A stretch of 64,000 nt of DNA from Strongylocentrotus droebachiensis (GCA_035222895.1 JAVYIG010001048.1:62001-126000); one strand, 5' to 3'. Counted from the stretch's first letter, positions 33,226 to 46,889 are shown. Made by a program: numbers and translations. Notes: generated by a model from the letters alone, not told the origin.

Positions 33226-34159
33226 GCTATATCTATTTGTAGAAGTAATATTTGAAGCTCATAATATTTGAATACAGTATAGTCATATGGAACCCCATTC
33301 AGTCATTACAGTGCCAAACATGTTTTGGTGATTGGAAGACTTTAATTGAAGTTTTACTTGTTAGTAATTATCCTAAATTCACTCTCATCTCGTAAAGCGA
33401 AAGGAAACAATTTCGTGTCGTTGCGAGACACTAACCGTGATGACTATATTCTGGTTCCTCTCTGGAGGCGATCCATTCTGAAATCAAAATATTATAGGAC
33501 GAGATGACTACCCTTCTTTGGGAGTAGACAAGTAATTAGTCAACATTTTGCCCATCCCCACCATTTTCCCCCTTCTTTTCCTTTCCATATTTATTATCCC
33601 TCCTCCGAAGGCGTTTGATTGTGAAATCGTTGGGCGAAAAAAGGTGTTAATATACTCGCATTGATAAGCCATGTTTTTGTATCTCATCCTTCGCTCTCAT
33701 TTCGTTCGATTTCCTGTTTCGAACGAAGGCCCTATTCTCGAGGCGTTTCATCCCAACATTGAAAGATGAACATATATGATATGAAGAGATTGACATTCTT
33801 GGAAAGCGATAATACGCCACCTTTTCCCCATCCAAATTCCCTCTAATAAAAATTCTTTCTTTTCACGTTAACTATAAAACGCCTGCGGTAAGTTCAAAAC
33901 TATTTTAAGCAGTGCCAGCCATGAAAAGAATCCCTACCTTTTGTCTTTCTTCTAATTTACGCGAAATTAAGCCAAACTAGAGGTCACAAGTAACTTCGAA
34001 ACCATACAACATTACGAAGACATATACAAGTAGCTATCAAATAATTTTTTTGTTAGCTTCGTCAAAATAATTTCCACCTAAGCAAACGTGTGTAAATTAA
34101 AAAATGTCTTATTCAATTATCGATTGACCGGGTTCATCATATTCTGTCGACTAGATTTT
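33226..34159. other. No gene seen
   Basis: AT-rich unique sequence without recognisable open frames, hairpins or repeats. Confidence 0.45.
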
Positions 34160-34805
34160 TCATTCATTATTGGGTATGTATAGTTCTTGTTTCATCTTTC
34201 CTAGTCCTAGATACTTAATTTTAATAATACTAATAATGATCATAGTAATAATAATAATCATAATAAGAATAATAGCAATAATGATTATACTATAAATGAT
34301 AATGATATTAATAATATTAATAATGTTGATGATGATAATAATAATAACAATTATATAGCTATAATAATGCAAATAATAATATGTCTCGTTAGGGTAGCCT
34401 CATCAGTATGACATGAAACTTTTCTCCCTGAGGGCAATAGCTCAGTCGGTAAAGCAGTGGTCTCGTAATCCGGTGACCTGGGTTCGAGACCAAGTCGATG
34501 TGCTAGTGCCTTTTGGTAAGGCATTAATCTTCATTACCAGGTCCACCGGAGAGGGACCTAAAACCGTCGGCCCGTCTGGTTGCTTACTAACAAAACAAGC
34601 ATTAAACAAGCATTTATGCTTTCTTAGCAGTCAGGTGAAATAACCATTACCATAATAATAATATTAATAATAATCATAATGTTGATGATGATAATAATAA
34701 TAACAATAGTTATAATACTGATAATGATAATAATAATAATAATATGCCTTGTTAGGGTAGCCTCATCAGTATGACATGAAACTGTTCTCCCTTAAGGCAA
34801 TACAA
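34160..34805 (+). mobile_element. tRNA-derived SINE, copy 2, with duplicated leader and (AAT)n flanks
   Basis: The tRNA-like head at 34431-34500 has an A box (TAGCTCAGTCGG) and a B box (GGTTCGAGACC). The body continues with AAGGCATTAATCTTCATTACC and GAGAGGGACCTAAAACCGTCGG to about 34640. A 60-bp leader (TTAGGGTAGCCTCATCAGTA ... CTCCCT..GGCAATA) precedes it at 34390-34440 and is repeated at 34752-34803 after a second ATAATA-rich block, where it stops at the start of the tRNA part. Confidence 0.8.
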
Positions 34806-35669
34806 TAATAGTATTACCCCGGCATTAGCGAAGCTACCACGAAAAGGCGGTGAAGCATTCACGGGAATCTTTTATACTGGGTACCAGTTTAATGTCTACA
34901 CCACTCTCGTCTTTATCATTATATTCAATACCATCATCATCATTATCGACATTGTCATTATCGTCACCACCATTTTCCCTTTCGTTTAAATCAGCAAGTG
35001 TAAGCATATCGGAGTAAACGGTATACAAGCTATTTCGAACATGTGACACCCCCCCCCCCCCCATGTCACTGTTTGACAGCGAAAACTTCAAATTTAATAT
35101 CGCAGATGATGGGATGTCTATAACAGTCTTGTACAGCTAAGAAAGCCTGAGTTCAACGTACTATATAGGAAACGGACATATTAAAGAGAGCAAGACTTCA
35201 ACGTGATTCAACGCGTATTGTATGGAATACATATCACGTGCAAATTGAAGCAAGTAGAAAAGGACAAGAGTATGTGTTACTGTACTGCCATCATGTTTGT
35301 GAACAGTTTTCCAGTGATTATACCAAGTATACCGTTTTACATGTACAGTGAAGAAAAACCAACGCCATCTTGAAGTATTAAAATTCGTCCCAATCTCAAT
35401 CCGTCCCAATCTCAATTCGGACACCCTCGTAATGCGGAAAGATGAATGGCTATTGCCTGGTTATACAACCTTTAAAACTCCGAAATCCCACTCCCACTCC
35501 ACTTTCTCCCGCGTTTCCTAGTTTATGGCGCCGATCTAAAAGCAATCTGATGTCGCGAGAAATTGATCACCAGTCTCTAAATCCACCATCTCCCCCCCCC
35601 CTCTTTCTCTCTCTCGCTCCCCTTCTCACCCTCCCCTTTCTCTCTAACTCTCTCTCTCTTTCTAGCCCG

Positions 35670-35711
<42 letters not shown>

Positions 35712-36240
35712 TTCTCTCTCTCTTTCACGCTGCGTCTCTCAGCGCAGTCTGATTTCTCCCATGCAGACGCCGAAAATATTTACCTTCTATTATCATCACC
35801 AATATCATCATCAGTTTCCCTTTTAATATCGAGTTACCATGGTAATTTCCCACTGATGAAGGCGAATCCATTTGAGGATATTATTATATCATCTGATCAC
35901 GTGACCCATTTCCATGTCTGGGCTATTATTATTTAAATTGAATGTAAGCGTGTAAAATGAGAGTAATGGAATGAATAGATGAAGTCTGAATGCTAGGCAA
36001 CGGCTTTATTTTCCAAGCACGCATCTTCCTTTGTTGTCTCCGCTTGTCTGTTGATCTGTTGATTTTTAGAAAGGAGGAGCATGCCGTAATGATTAAATGA
36101 TTGCATGATGCATACCCATTGAGCATATCTACGTATTATAATGAATTGGTCACACACATTTTGATAATGGTACCATTCGTATTAACAGAATAATGGAAAT
36201 GATAGTAGTAATTGAGTTAATACAAAGAACATCAAAAGCT
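34806..36240. other. No gene seen; CT-rich tract
   Basis: CT-rich tract at 35600-35735 and a C run at 35050-35062. A short direct duplication (CCCAATCTCAAT.CGTCCCAATCTCAATTCGG) lies at 35391-35420. Open frames crossing the tracts are discounted. Confidence 0.5.
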
Positions 36241-36244
36241 AAGA

Positions 36245-37004
36245 GATTGAAAGAAAATGTAAACATGGGGAAAGATGTAAAGAGGAATGGAGAGGGAGGA
36301 GAGAGAGAGTGATAGAAAGAGAGAGGGGATGAAAGAGGGAGAGAGATAGGGGCGGAGAGAGAGAGAGAGAGAGAGAGAAAGAAAGAAAGAAAGAAAGAGA
36401 GAGAGGGGAAAAATAAAGAGTAGGGGGTAGATTGAAACTAATTAATTTCTGTATCGATATGATGCAGAGACATGACGGGAGAAAAAGGTCGACAGACAAA
36501 GTTTACGTGTTAATAACATCATGATTATACATGATCGATGAGAATGGTTTATCAAAAACTCACAAGGCACCTCAAAAACATCAAACTTATATAAGTTAAT
36601 AATCTAACTGATATGGATGGCGTAGGCGAGCGATATGAGGAGCCATGGAGAAAAAAAGATAATAATAATAATAATAGGCATTATATAGCACCGTTTATCT
36701 AGACAATTCTATTCCGAGGCGCACAAGAAAAATAGAAAGAATAAGAGAGTTTGGATGAATGTCATATAATGCAAAGTACAGGAAGTGTTAACAAGATGAT
36801 ATTTCTTTCTTGGATTTAAAAGTCTCTAAGGAACCGATAGGTGGGCTTGTTCTAATCGTAACTCTGATTGGTATAAATGGATGTTTACTATATAGGTTTC
36901 GATCTTTGGCAAAATACCAGGGAGATTGAGGTAGAGATATATATATATATAAATAGATAGGTAGGTAGATAGTTAGAAAGATAGGCAGATAAAAAGCTAG
37001 AGAG

Positions 37005-37062
<58 letters not shown>

Positions 37063-37260
37063 TGAGATAGATAGATAGATGGATAGATGAATAGTTGTGA
37101 TGGAGAGCGAGTAAGGGAAGAATAATAATGATAAGAAGATGAAGAAGAATGAAGAGGAGGAGAGAGGAGGAGGAAAAGAAGAAGAAGAAAAAGAAAAAGA
37201 AGAAGAAGAAGAAGAAGAAGAAGAAGAAGAAGAAGAAGAAGATAAAGAAGAAATATGAAG
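36245..37260. repeat. GA, GATA and GAA simple repeats around a reversed retroposon tail
   Basis: GA/GAAA tract at 36245-36410. (AAT)n with GGCATTATATAGCACCGT at 36660-36700 is a retroposon tail on the minus strand. (TA)n and GATA/GGTA repeats run from 36935 to 37090, including about 20 GA units, and (GAA)n lies at 37140-37250. Confidence 0.85.
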
Positions 37261-38904
37261 AGAAAGAAAAGTCAAAGAACATCTCGCGGAGCAAACATCC
37301 AATTGATTGAAACCTACATCTTTTCGTGAACACATATCAGGTTTAAATTTTTCGTGTCATGGTAGCCTTGATAACACAGGTTAATGCATACTGATAGAAC
37401 GTACTAATTAAAACACATCACCAGCAAGTCGCTCAAGTTACATTTCTCAATTGCTGCCCCATACACACATTTCTGTGTATGGCAAACCAATCGATGCTGT
37501 TGGATAAAAACGACTGGGTTCAACTGAAACCGGCACAGTATAGGCCTATCCAGTTTCTATTAATACAATCGTATATTTTCTTTTTTTATTGAAATCACGT
37601 TCAAAATAGAAAGTCGTATTACTGCTACAACTGGATAACTTGAAATAAGCCTGTGCTATATATTACATTTTCTTCTACCATTTAAGTTGTTTAAATCGAT
37701 TGATTATGGTTTTTTCACGTATATCTTTATTTTCTAGTAAAAATACATCATCAAGTATTATTTTCGTTTGTTTTATTTGTCATTGACAATCCCATGCATT
37801 CCCCTGCACTTCACCTTCAAAGAAAACAGAGAAATTAAAACATTAAAACATTAAAACCCTATAGAGAGAGTGAAGGGGGGGGGGGGTGGGTTGGGGTTAG
37901 ATAAAGGAGTTGGTTGAAGAGAAGAGATTTGATACGGAGCTCATCTGACAAGGAATGGGTATTTAATTTTAGTTTGATGGTAATCGAATACACGTTTCAG
38001 GTTCACATTTTGGAAATGTTTGGAGTTCCAGGACATGTCCATTACTGTTTTGATCCACGATGCCTCTGCGTGCAGTATCTGAAACACGCTAACAAATGTC
38101 TTGAATTTCAAGATGGGAAAAGACAATTTTACAAATCCTGTAAAGCGCACAATAAGTTTGAAATGCTACTTAACGATCAGTGATAATAGAGGATAGAAAT
38201 GTATTAAACCTGAGTAATTCGAGCGTACACATAATGCTAAACTATCGGATCGCATTATCTATTTGATGTGTAGTCATATAGGTACATTTTGTGATGGCGA
38301 TAATAGTTCGCGAATCGGTACAATTATAGGTCTATTAATAATAGCGCAGCTACCATAAGAATATATTCTACTGCGCTTAATACAAAATATCTTAATATTA
38401 CCTCGGCTGTAGCGGAGCTGCCATAATAACTATGGTGTTCCATCAAAGAAGCCAACCAGTTATCTTATCATTAAACATAAAGAATTATTTCAAACAGCTC
38501 GTCTTGATGTGTAGTTTCAATATCTACCAGTAATCAGGATTAAATTTAAACGAAATCAATTTTGACGCACTAAATTCAGTCATAACTCAATAGTCTGTAT
38601 ATATTTATAATATATAGGCATGTTAGGAGAGCAACAGTGAATCAAAGTGGACATCTAAAGCGAAAACAGAACAATTCATCTCCCCAAGAGCCCATTCTTG
38701 AGGCTATTTCAAACCAGTGGCATAACCAGAAATCGATGATAAAATAAACAAGGGGCAGAATCTCTGCCCTATCAGAGATGTCCATGAAGCTGATTGCCTT
38801 TTTGTTGGTATTGTAATATGTACGTATTATGTAGGCCTATAATTTCTCTCTTCGTGCTCTCTACCTGTGCACTTGTTGCCTCTCTCTTTCGCCCCTTTTC
38901 CAAT
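37261..38904. other. No gene seen
   Basis: An 89-codon frame at 37914-38183 is not low-complexity (it contains several Cys, for example FDPRCLCVQYL), but it has no recognised domain and no flanking splice sites I trust. A diverged direct pair (ATAATAGCGCAGCTACCATAA at about 38339 and GGCTGTAGCGGAGCTGCCATAA at about 38404) is present. Confidence 0.35.
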
Positions 38905-38919
38905 TCCCCCTCCCCCACA

Positions 38920-39058
38920 TATATATCTCTCTCTCTCTCTCTCTGTCTCTCCCCCTCTCTCTCTCTTTCTCCTGCTCTAAATGTCTCTCCCACCACGACA
39001 ACCCCACTTATCCTGCCGTGCTCTAGTTAACATATTCTTCTCTCTCTCTCTCTGTCTC

Positions 39059-39091
<33 letters not shown>

Positions 39092-39342
39092 TTCTGCCTG
39101 CATCTTCACAACCTCATCTTTATTTCCTCCAGGAGAATGAGGGGGGGGGGTGTCGGTGTCTTTGAATCTTGTGTGGGGACAGTTGCCCTCCGAATCATTC
39201 GGAATTCGTTCTAAATCTTAGATGTCCGCTTAATTATCTCGTCCTCTCTTTTTTCTCTCCTCCTCATCTGCCAATCCTCCTGCATCACCTCGCCCCACCC
39301 CCGCGTAACCTCGCCCTCTAGGCTCTACCCCCACCCCCGCTC

Positions 39343-39400
<58 letters not shown>
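38920..39400 (+). repeat. CT-rich tracts
   Basis: (CT)n-rich segments at 38925-38975, 39040-39095 and 39345-39398, the last with about 26 uninterrupted units. Intervening sequence shows no feature. Confidence 0.9.
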
Positions 39401-39401
<1 letters not shown>

Positions 39402-40839
39402 TTCTCTCTTTAACTCTCTTTCTTTATTTCTATTTTTCAAAAGCCACGCTTGGGGCCAGGATACTTGATAGCAAGGCTGACTGAAGTGGGAAGGGAAGGT
39501 TATAAAATGAAAGTTAAAAGCAGATCAAGAATAAACAATAGTTCAGTTGTATATTTAGCCACATCGATATACTATTTTCGTTATCTAGCACTGGTCTAGT
39601 TTATTTATCTTATATGTGATGATTCGAAAAGTAATGTGGTAAAAATAGATGCAGGCCTTTGGGTGTGCGGACGTTTCAAGGCTATATTTAAAATCTAATT
39701 TAGTATATTTATTACGATGATGAAGAAAACAAAAGGGAAACGAACAATGCAGAGAAAGACATTTAAAATACCTTTTTTCATGATTCAGTTCTCAAAGACT
39801 GGCTTATTGTTAATATTAATAGGACATTTAACGGGGCCAATATTGACTAGCTTTTGCTTTTAATTTGTTGGCGCCATTTATTAAACGAATGTTGTCGTGC
39901 TTAAGAACAATGTAATCTTGAAATATTTTGGCAAAAAATCGAATCAAATCAAAATGATAAAAAAATGAAATGGAAGCCCCCCAAAAAAAATTGCACTTAA
40001 TTGGGTATCCATTAACGATAAACCTTGAAAGAGACACTTTATAGAAATGCTAAATTCGTTCAAGATAAGGGCAATAGTGGGGCTCGAATCCATGACCTTC
40101 AGTCATGTTCAAAGACCTCTTGCTATATTCTACAAAATATGTCATTTTTAAAAGCAACGCTGAAAAGAAAAAAGTGATAATACAACATTTATGAAAATTT
40201 ACGCAGAAACGCAGGACTGCAATACATGTGAATTCATTACTAAAACAGTGAAAGGCAACCTTTTCCATGTTTACATAAAGACAACGCACAGAGCTCGTAA
40301 AACCGTTCGATAATCTATTTTATAATAACTCTTTATTCCAGTGTTTATTGCTATTTATAGAAATGATGTGTTAAAAAATAGATTATCAATGGCAAAGATC
40401 TGCAACCTGAGTTGTTGTGTAGATCGACCCATTTATTAATGTTGGCTGGTTGGAGTGTATTCAAAACTCAAGATAAATACCAAAGTACCTATCGCACTGA
40501 CAATACTGTTTAAATTAGAAAGCAATATAAGAAGTATAACAATTACTACCATTAAACGTGTTACTAGAACTTTGATGAGAAGCAAAATTATAGAGATGTT
40601 CACATTAGACATTGTATGTGTAGGGCTATACTGAGCTTTCATTGAAATGTGTTTACGTTTTAAATTTGTATTATACGTACAGTTAGTAGTAACGTGTCGT
40701 GACTATGTACACCTAATAACGAGTAAAACGCAATCTGAGAATTTTACATAGTTGGCAATACCCCAGTAAACTTAATCACAGTCATAAACTTAAAGTTCGA
40801 ACATAAAATTTGAGTGTGTTTGAGTGTGCATCGTACGCA
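39401..40839. other. No gene seen
   Basis: AT-rich. A minus-strand GGATTCGAGCCCC at 40085-40097 resembles a tRNA B box, but no A box precedes it convincingly. Confidence 0.4.
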
Positions 40840-41105
40840 AAAACGTTATGGTAGCCAGACACTTAACAAATCTCTTGACTTGATTTAATTTTTCAGTGTG
40901 AATGAAATCGATGCGAGCGTCGTTTTAAGTTTCCAATATGAATGGTCACGATTTAAGAGCGTAATCGTAGCCAAGTACTACTTAAAACATATTTGCACTT
41001 GATTTAATTTCCGATGTGAATGCAGCCGAAACGAATGCATAATCGTATCCAGCTACAATAACACATCGAAAACCATGCTTAATTTTCGATTGTGAATGCG
41101 ACTCT
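40840..41105. repeat. Three degenerate tandem units of about 80-90 bp
   Basis: On the minus strand, ATTCACA(C/T/A)..GAAAATTAA(A/G).(C/A), a variable middle, then GT..C(T)GG(C/A)TAC(G/C)AT(T)A is repeated three times, each ending at a GAATG(C/A) boundary. Confidence 0.6.
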
Positions 41106-43200
41106 TATACATGGCGTGTCGTGGGATTCATCGAGCCCAGATTGCACTCGCACCGCGTAACTGATACGGTGTTCGCGTTCACACTTAGACCGGATGCTGA
41201 GGGTCTGATCACCGACCCCTGGGGACAATTTGTGACTTTCCTTTCACGCATATACGAGGAAGTGAAAACAAAGTAGGGTTGTCCCATGTCATATTCATAT
41301 CGCCATCTTGTCAGACCCAGTCATCGCCTAGTCTGCAGCCACAAACCCTGATTAGTCGTAGAACGTCACACAATGTCTGAACTTGGAGACTATATGCAGA
41401 CTGCGCGGTCTAATGCGCTCCATAGGCACTGTGTTTTACCCGTCCATAGCACAGCCAGAGATCGACAGGGCTAGGCTTGTCTCGAGACTCTATGAATTTG
41501 TTTGTAAATTTCAAATAAAGTCTTTACCTGCAGACTAATCACCGACTACTGTCTCCTCTTAACCCAGACCCAAGTTTCAGTTCGAGGTGAAGTTTAAAGG
41601 GGTTATTCCTCTATAAACTGAATCATTGTTTATTCACATTTAAGGCCAAGTGAGCCTGCAATTCATTTCTCATTTTTTCCGTGTTTTTTTTTTTTTTTCG
41701 TTTCTCGTCCGGATTTTTCGAAAGCGAGGAGGAGAAGTTTCCATGATATTTAATGTCTGGTTTTGTTTTGTATAAGTTAAACAGCTACCGGGTCAATTTT
41801 AGCGAACATTTTGTGAATTAATTTCATTTATGAGTTTCGTTCGCCCCATTGTCTAGATGTCATCTAGTGCTATTCATTTAATTTCAGAACAAAAAAGTCA
41901 AATAATACTTAGACAAAATGAGGCAAGAAGGGAGGAGGAGTGAAAAAGAAACTAGACATTATTATTTATCAGTTCTTTTTTGTAGTTGCGAATTTGTTAA
42001 TTTAATTACTCATAATTCCTTACTATCATTTAATGGGTCCACAATTGTACAAGCATTGCTTTTTAGTGGACCCCTTATATATTGTACATGATTATAATTG
42101 ATTTATAATGTTTTGTTGGAAACATAAATAAAATTGAATGATGAAATTGAGATGCTGACGTTTTGAACAAGTATATTAAACGGAAAAATCGTTAAAATAT
42201 AGCTGTGAGACCAATAAGGGTTGAATGCATCAGAGTAAAAATGTATTGAAATCTTCTTCTTCTTCTTCTTCTTCTTCTTCTTCCATTTTGAGAACATACC
42301 TCTTTACAGAGTATTATCGTACTATACTTGTCAAAAAATGAATTTTGGTGTTAACCTTAGAGAAATAAAAGAGAGAAAGAGAGAAGGACAGAGAGATAGA
42401 GAGAAGGGGAACCCTTTTGAATTAATAGGGAACTGAACGTGCACTTCCCCTTTTAGTTACGATTTACTAATAGTTATACATGACCGTTTGTTATCCCTTG
42501 CCAATTTTCAAGTTGGTTTAGCGAGAAATAAGTCTTAGACAGATTTGTGGTTGAGTCTCTATGAACAAAAAACAAAAATCGTTACAAATAATCGTAAATG
42601 ATTATGTTCATGTTTTTGTAGACTGTGGTATATTAATAATTACAAACAATGCAAACTGTATTACAACTGCTATCTCCCTTCCCCTTGTGTGGGTTTGTGT
42701 GTATGTGTGGGCGGGGGGGGGGGGGGTATAATTGGTCACATTCTGTGATGTATCAATATAGTTTCCTTATACTTCCTTTTGTATAGATACCGAACCACCA
42801 CAATGCATATGAAAATAAAGAGTGAGACTTAAAACAAACGATACTTTTATAGGAGTAAGACTGTACTTGAAGGAAATATGGTAGTGTTTGTTTACTTGTC
42901 AAAGCAACACAAAGTATCGACGTATACCAGTAAGATAAATAAGTGTTTGGAGTGTGTGATGAGGGACGTTCTCCGGAGATCAGGTTTCTGTTTGTATTCA
43001 ATCAATAATTAGTCCATCGATCAGTCAATATGTTTATCCTTCACCCGATCACTATTTTAAGTTTAGTTCAATAAACAAACTCTATTTATGCGCCAACCGA
43101 CAAAAATAACGAGGCAATAGCATATTTTCAACGTCATCAATGTTGATTATAGTCATGGAAGAACGCCAATATGTTTTTGTCTTTCTAATCATATTCAAAT
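41106..43200. other. No gene seen
   Basis: 41140-41580 is less AT-rich and contains AATAAAGT at 41514-41521, but no coding similarity. (CTT)n lies at 42254-42283 and a G run at 42712-42726. A 61-codon minus-strand frame at 41105-41287 is unrecognised. Confidence 0.4.
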
Positions 43201-43224
43201 TTGTGAAGGGATATGTTTAATTAT

Positions 43225-43918
43225 ATTATATAGAGAAAGAGAGAGGGGGAGCGGGAGGGAGAGGTGGAGGGAGAAAGATAGAAAGAGAGGAGAAGGGGGC
43301 AAAAAGACTGACAGACATACATATGTAACAAACTATTGAGATATTCTTAATCTTATACACTCCAAGCTCTGTGCCGAACTGAAACCCAATTGCCCAATCA
43401 TCTTGACGGCCGACTACTGATTTAAAAAAAAAATAATTAGAGCATGGCCTATCTAAGACACTGATATCTGATTTGATTTGTAGTAATCCACGTGTTATCG
43501 TCATGGGGGTAAACAGTCTTGGGAATATTCTTCATCCGTAGTAATCAAGAAATATAATTAGAAGAGGTATGCGATAATACTCTATAGACGAACAGAAAGG
43601 TGCTTTCTGTTTTATATCTCAATTTCGATGGGTAGCTTTCACTGCACTTAATCTATTTTTACTCACTATCTCTACCCCCTCCCTACTTAATTATTCCCCC
43701 TCTTTCCATCTCTGTCCATCTCTCTCTCTCTCTCTCCCTCTCCCCCCTCTGTCTCTCTCTCTTCCCCCCTTTCTCTCTGTGTCTCTCTGTGTGTCTCTCT
43801 CTCTCTCCTTCTGTCTCTCTCCTGCAAATATATACATCAATCGTCTTCCACCTCCGCCTATTTTTCACCATGAACATGGTTTCTCCATCCCTTCATTATT
43901 CACACCACTTCTCCCCTT

Positions 43919-43971
<53 letters not shown>

Positions 43972-44000
43972 TCCCTCTCCAGTTAACACAATCACCGCGA
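43225..44000. repeat. GA-rich then CT-rich low-complexity tracts
   Basis: Purine-rich at 43230-43300, pyrimidine-rich at 43675-43830 and 43915-43980 (about 20 uninterrupted CT units). Opposed purine and pyrimidine tracts lie about 400 bp apart on the same strand. Confidence 0.85.
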
Positions 44001-44455
44001 ATTAGGTGTTTTTATTGAGTAATTCCGCTGCAGAAATTCAATCTCGTGCTCCATGGCAAAACAGCCCGTTCTCAACATATATGCAACCCAATATCTTTTC
44101 TCCCTCGAACACAAACTGCAGATTTGATAAAGAACTTAAGAAGCACACAGCTAGCTATAGCTAGACGAAAGGGTAGGCGAGTTGGGAGAAACTCCAGTGT
44201 TTTCGTGAACAACCGATATCATTTTTCCAATCATGGAGATACGGAGCGTGCTTGTTATATCTCCGACGGCTAAGCAGAGAAATCTAATTTGGAACATTTC
44301 CCGAAATGTTAGATCGTCTGGGGAATTATTATTTTGGTGCCCGAAACAAAGCCCGGAGAAAAATGAAATGTATAGTTATCTTATAGCAGGTAATGGCAAG
44401 GGGGAATGGAGGGGGGGGGGTGAGACATTGGGAGAACAGATAGCGTGTGTGTGTC

Positions 44456-44489
<34 letters not shown>

Positions 44490-45115
44490 GGGGGGGGTGA
44501 ATACAGAGAATCGAATGAGGCGATAATGATCCATGAAAGCAATTAATATGTTGCCCATGTTCAATACGAATTATATTATACAGTATCTCACTAACTCAAT
44601 AATGGTAAACCGTGTAAATACAAACTATATATCATTCAACACACATCGATTCAAGTACATGGTTGTAACTCGGCCTTCTATGTATAATTGTAAGGCTATC
44701 CTCTGTCCTTCTCTCTCCCTTGGATATCTCCATCCCTTCCTTTTGCTGCTGCCAAGCGGAAATGAATTATTAGCTGAGTTCCCCCTGCAGGTCCCTAACA
44801 TTGACACAAGTTCAGGAAGCGGCGAAATTGCTGTGTCATGCACGTCGGACAAACACAAGCAACTCACCTTCTGTTAGGTGTATCATATCTATGCATAAAC
44901 GATTTAAAATGAGTTGTAACTTATTTCAACTCAGTTCAAAACTCTTAAAATAATAACATACTGTATATGTATAAGTTAAAACATACCCAGTATGGAATAT
45001 TACAGTAACCGAATTCAATTGTTTCAACTTTTTTCTTCAATTTGATATCTGAGGAAATATTTGGAATTCGAACGTATAATATACATGACATATATAAAAA
45101 CATAATTTCAAATAT
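44001..45115. other. No gene seen
   Basis: A G run plus (GA)n plus second G run at 44409-44500. Open frames at 44046-44273 and 44533-44877 have no recognised domain. Confidence 0.4.
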
Positions 45116-45117
45116 AA

Positions 45118-45250
45118 TCAAGATATAATTATATGACGGATCATTAACTTTTTCCCAGAAACATTGCTTTAATAACATATGTTGATCTTAACATATAATT
45201 ATATGACAAACCATTACAATTTTCCCAGAAACATTGCTTTAATAACATAA
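45118..45250 (+). repeat. 66-bp tandem duplication at the LINE 5' junction
   Basis: ATATAATTATATGAC, then CATTA.A.TTTTTCCCAGAA and ACATTGCTTTAATAACATA occur at 45122-45179 and again at 45194-45250. The start of a third copy (ACATATAATTATATGACGGTCA) lies just beyond the LINE 3' end at 48619-48640. Confidence 0.9.
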
Positions 45251-45267
45251 CATATACTACAATTCCT

Positions 45268-46401
45268 TTGGGAAAAAACCCTGTAGTCACCCAAAAGAAT
45301 ATTTATGTTAGAAGAAACACCCCAGAAAATATTAATCAGTTTAGAGAGGCATTATTGGCGACAAACTGGAGTGATGTTCTTTTGAATCAGTGTGATGAGA
45401 GTGCCTTCGATATTTTCATGAATAGGTTTTTATCGCTGTATGATGCTAATATTCCAGTAGTAAAGCGTAAAAACAATCGTAGAAAAACCCCACGTTTGCC
45501 GTGGGTCACCAATGCTATGCTGAAATCGATAAATAAGAAAAATGAGCTGTTTTATAAGTATAGGAAAGCAGGGACGGAAGCTCTAAAAAAGAAATATTCC
45601 GTTTACAGAAATACTCTGACTTCTCAACTGCGTGTAGCCAAAAAACAATACTATTTTGCACAGTTTCAAGCAACTTACAATAATATCAAGGGCACGTGGA
45701 AGGTGATAAGAAATGTATTTCAAAAAACATCTAAAGTAACAAGTATAATACAAATGAATATAGATGACCAAATGGTTGAAGATAAAAATATTATAGTGGA
45801 AAAGTTTAATGAATATTTTTGTAATATTGGTCCGAATCTGAAAAAAAATATTCCAAACAGTCAAACTGATTTTCATGATTACTTAGGAGAACGTAACATG
45901 CAAAGTTTATTTCTGGTGCCCACAAATGACGAAGAATTGCTTGGTATTGTTAAAGCCCTCAAGAACAAGAAAAGTCCTGGGTATGATCATATTGGGAACG
46001 AACTTATTAAGCAAGTTATTGTCGGTATCCTCCAACCACTAGTTCATATTTTTAATTTGTCTATGTCAAGCGGAGTTGTACCGATAAACATGAAGATCGC
46101 AAAAGTTGTACCAATTTTTAAAAAAGGTGACTCTCAATTACTGACAAATTATCGTCCGATTTCTTTGTTAACGTGTTTTTCAAAAATTCTGGAAAAAATT
46201 ATTTATGTAAGAACTATAACATTTTTAAACAAAACATGTGTCTTCAGTAATTATCAGTTTGGTTTTCGGGAGAAGCATACAACAACACATGCAATTTTAC
46301 ACCTTATAGATAAACTTGCTTCTGCCTTAGATAGTCGCTTACACACCATCGGTACATTTTTAGACTTTTCCAAGGCCTTTGATACTGTAGACCATGAAAT
46401 T
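45268..46401 (+). pseudogene. LINE reverse transcriptase, N-terminal part
   Basis: Open frame of about 378 codons without its own ATG. Residues 60-200 are the basic, helical linker usual between endonuclease and RT. Then come KKSPGYDHI (235-243), the RT motif NYRPISLL (294-301), YQFGFREKHTT (329-339) and the catalytic motif A FLDFSKAFDTVDH (364-376), which includes D366. The frame leaves LINE sequence after DHEI at 46401, where foreign DNA begins. It cannot yield active enzyme on its own. Confidence 0.92.
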
Positions 46402-46889
46402 CAAAGTTTTGGGAAATTTTGAAAAATGGGTGGATAGTGATTCTTTACAATTTTAATATATTTGGATGCCCCTGTGGATGTATTAAAAACACCCGAAATT
46501 TTAGCCCCTAAAAGACTTTTGCTTTCGAGAAAAATTGAATATAAAGATTTACCGGTGCTCCCGGTAAATTTTGATAAATTTCAAATAGCTCCTACGGCCG
46601 TACAATGGTAGCTGCGACCATGAAAATCTCAGAGTATTTAGTTGTGGTATATAATTTCTGAACGAGCATAGCTAATCAGTCAATTTTAGTCAATAAACAT
46701 TGTTTTATAGCTTAATTAATATCTTGACCTTGAGAGGGAGCTATTCAACATAAAATGTTTATTATTTACAATTTCATCACTTTAGAGTCGATTTCGACCG
46801 CGACAACGATCACTGAATATTGTAAGATCGTATATGCTTCCAATATGTTCATTTGAACCAAATTCATGACTCCATACCAAAACTTTGTA
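46402..46889. mobile_element. Insertion inside the LINE reverse transcriptase, with 11-bp inverted ends
   Basis: The LINE frame stops at 46401 and resumes at 46890. CAAAGTTTTGG (46402-46412) faces CCAAAACTTTG (46877-46887), and the match continues to AAT on both outer sides with one mismatch. The interior has no long open frame. Net gain is 488 bp. The exact target duplication is unresolved. It is a probable small non-autonomous DNA transposon. Confidence 0.7.

Noticed and set aside
40054..40130. A fourth tRNA-derived SINE on the minus strand
   Set aside because: Only a B-box-like GGATTCGAGCCCC is visible. No A box or shared SINE body.
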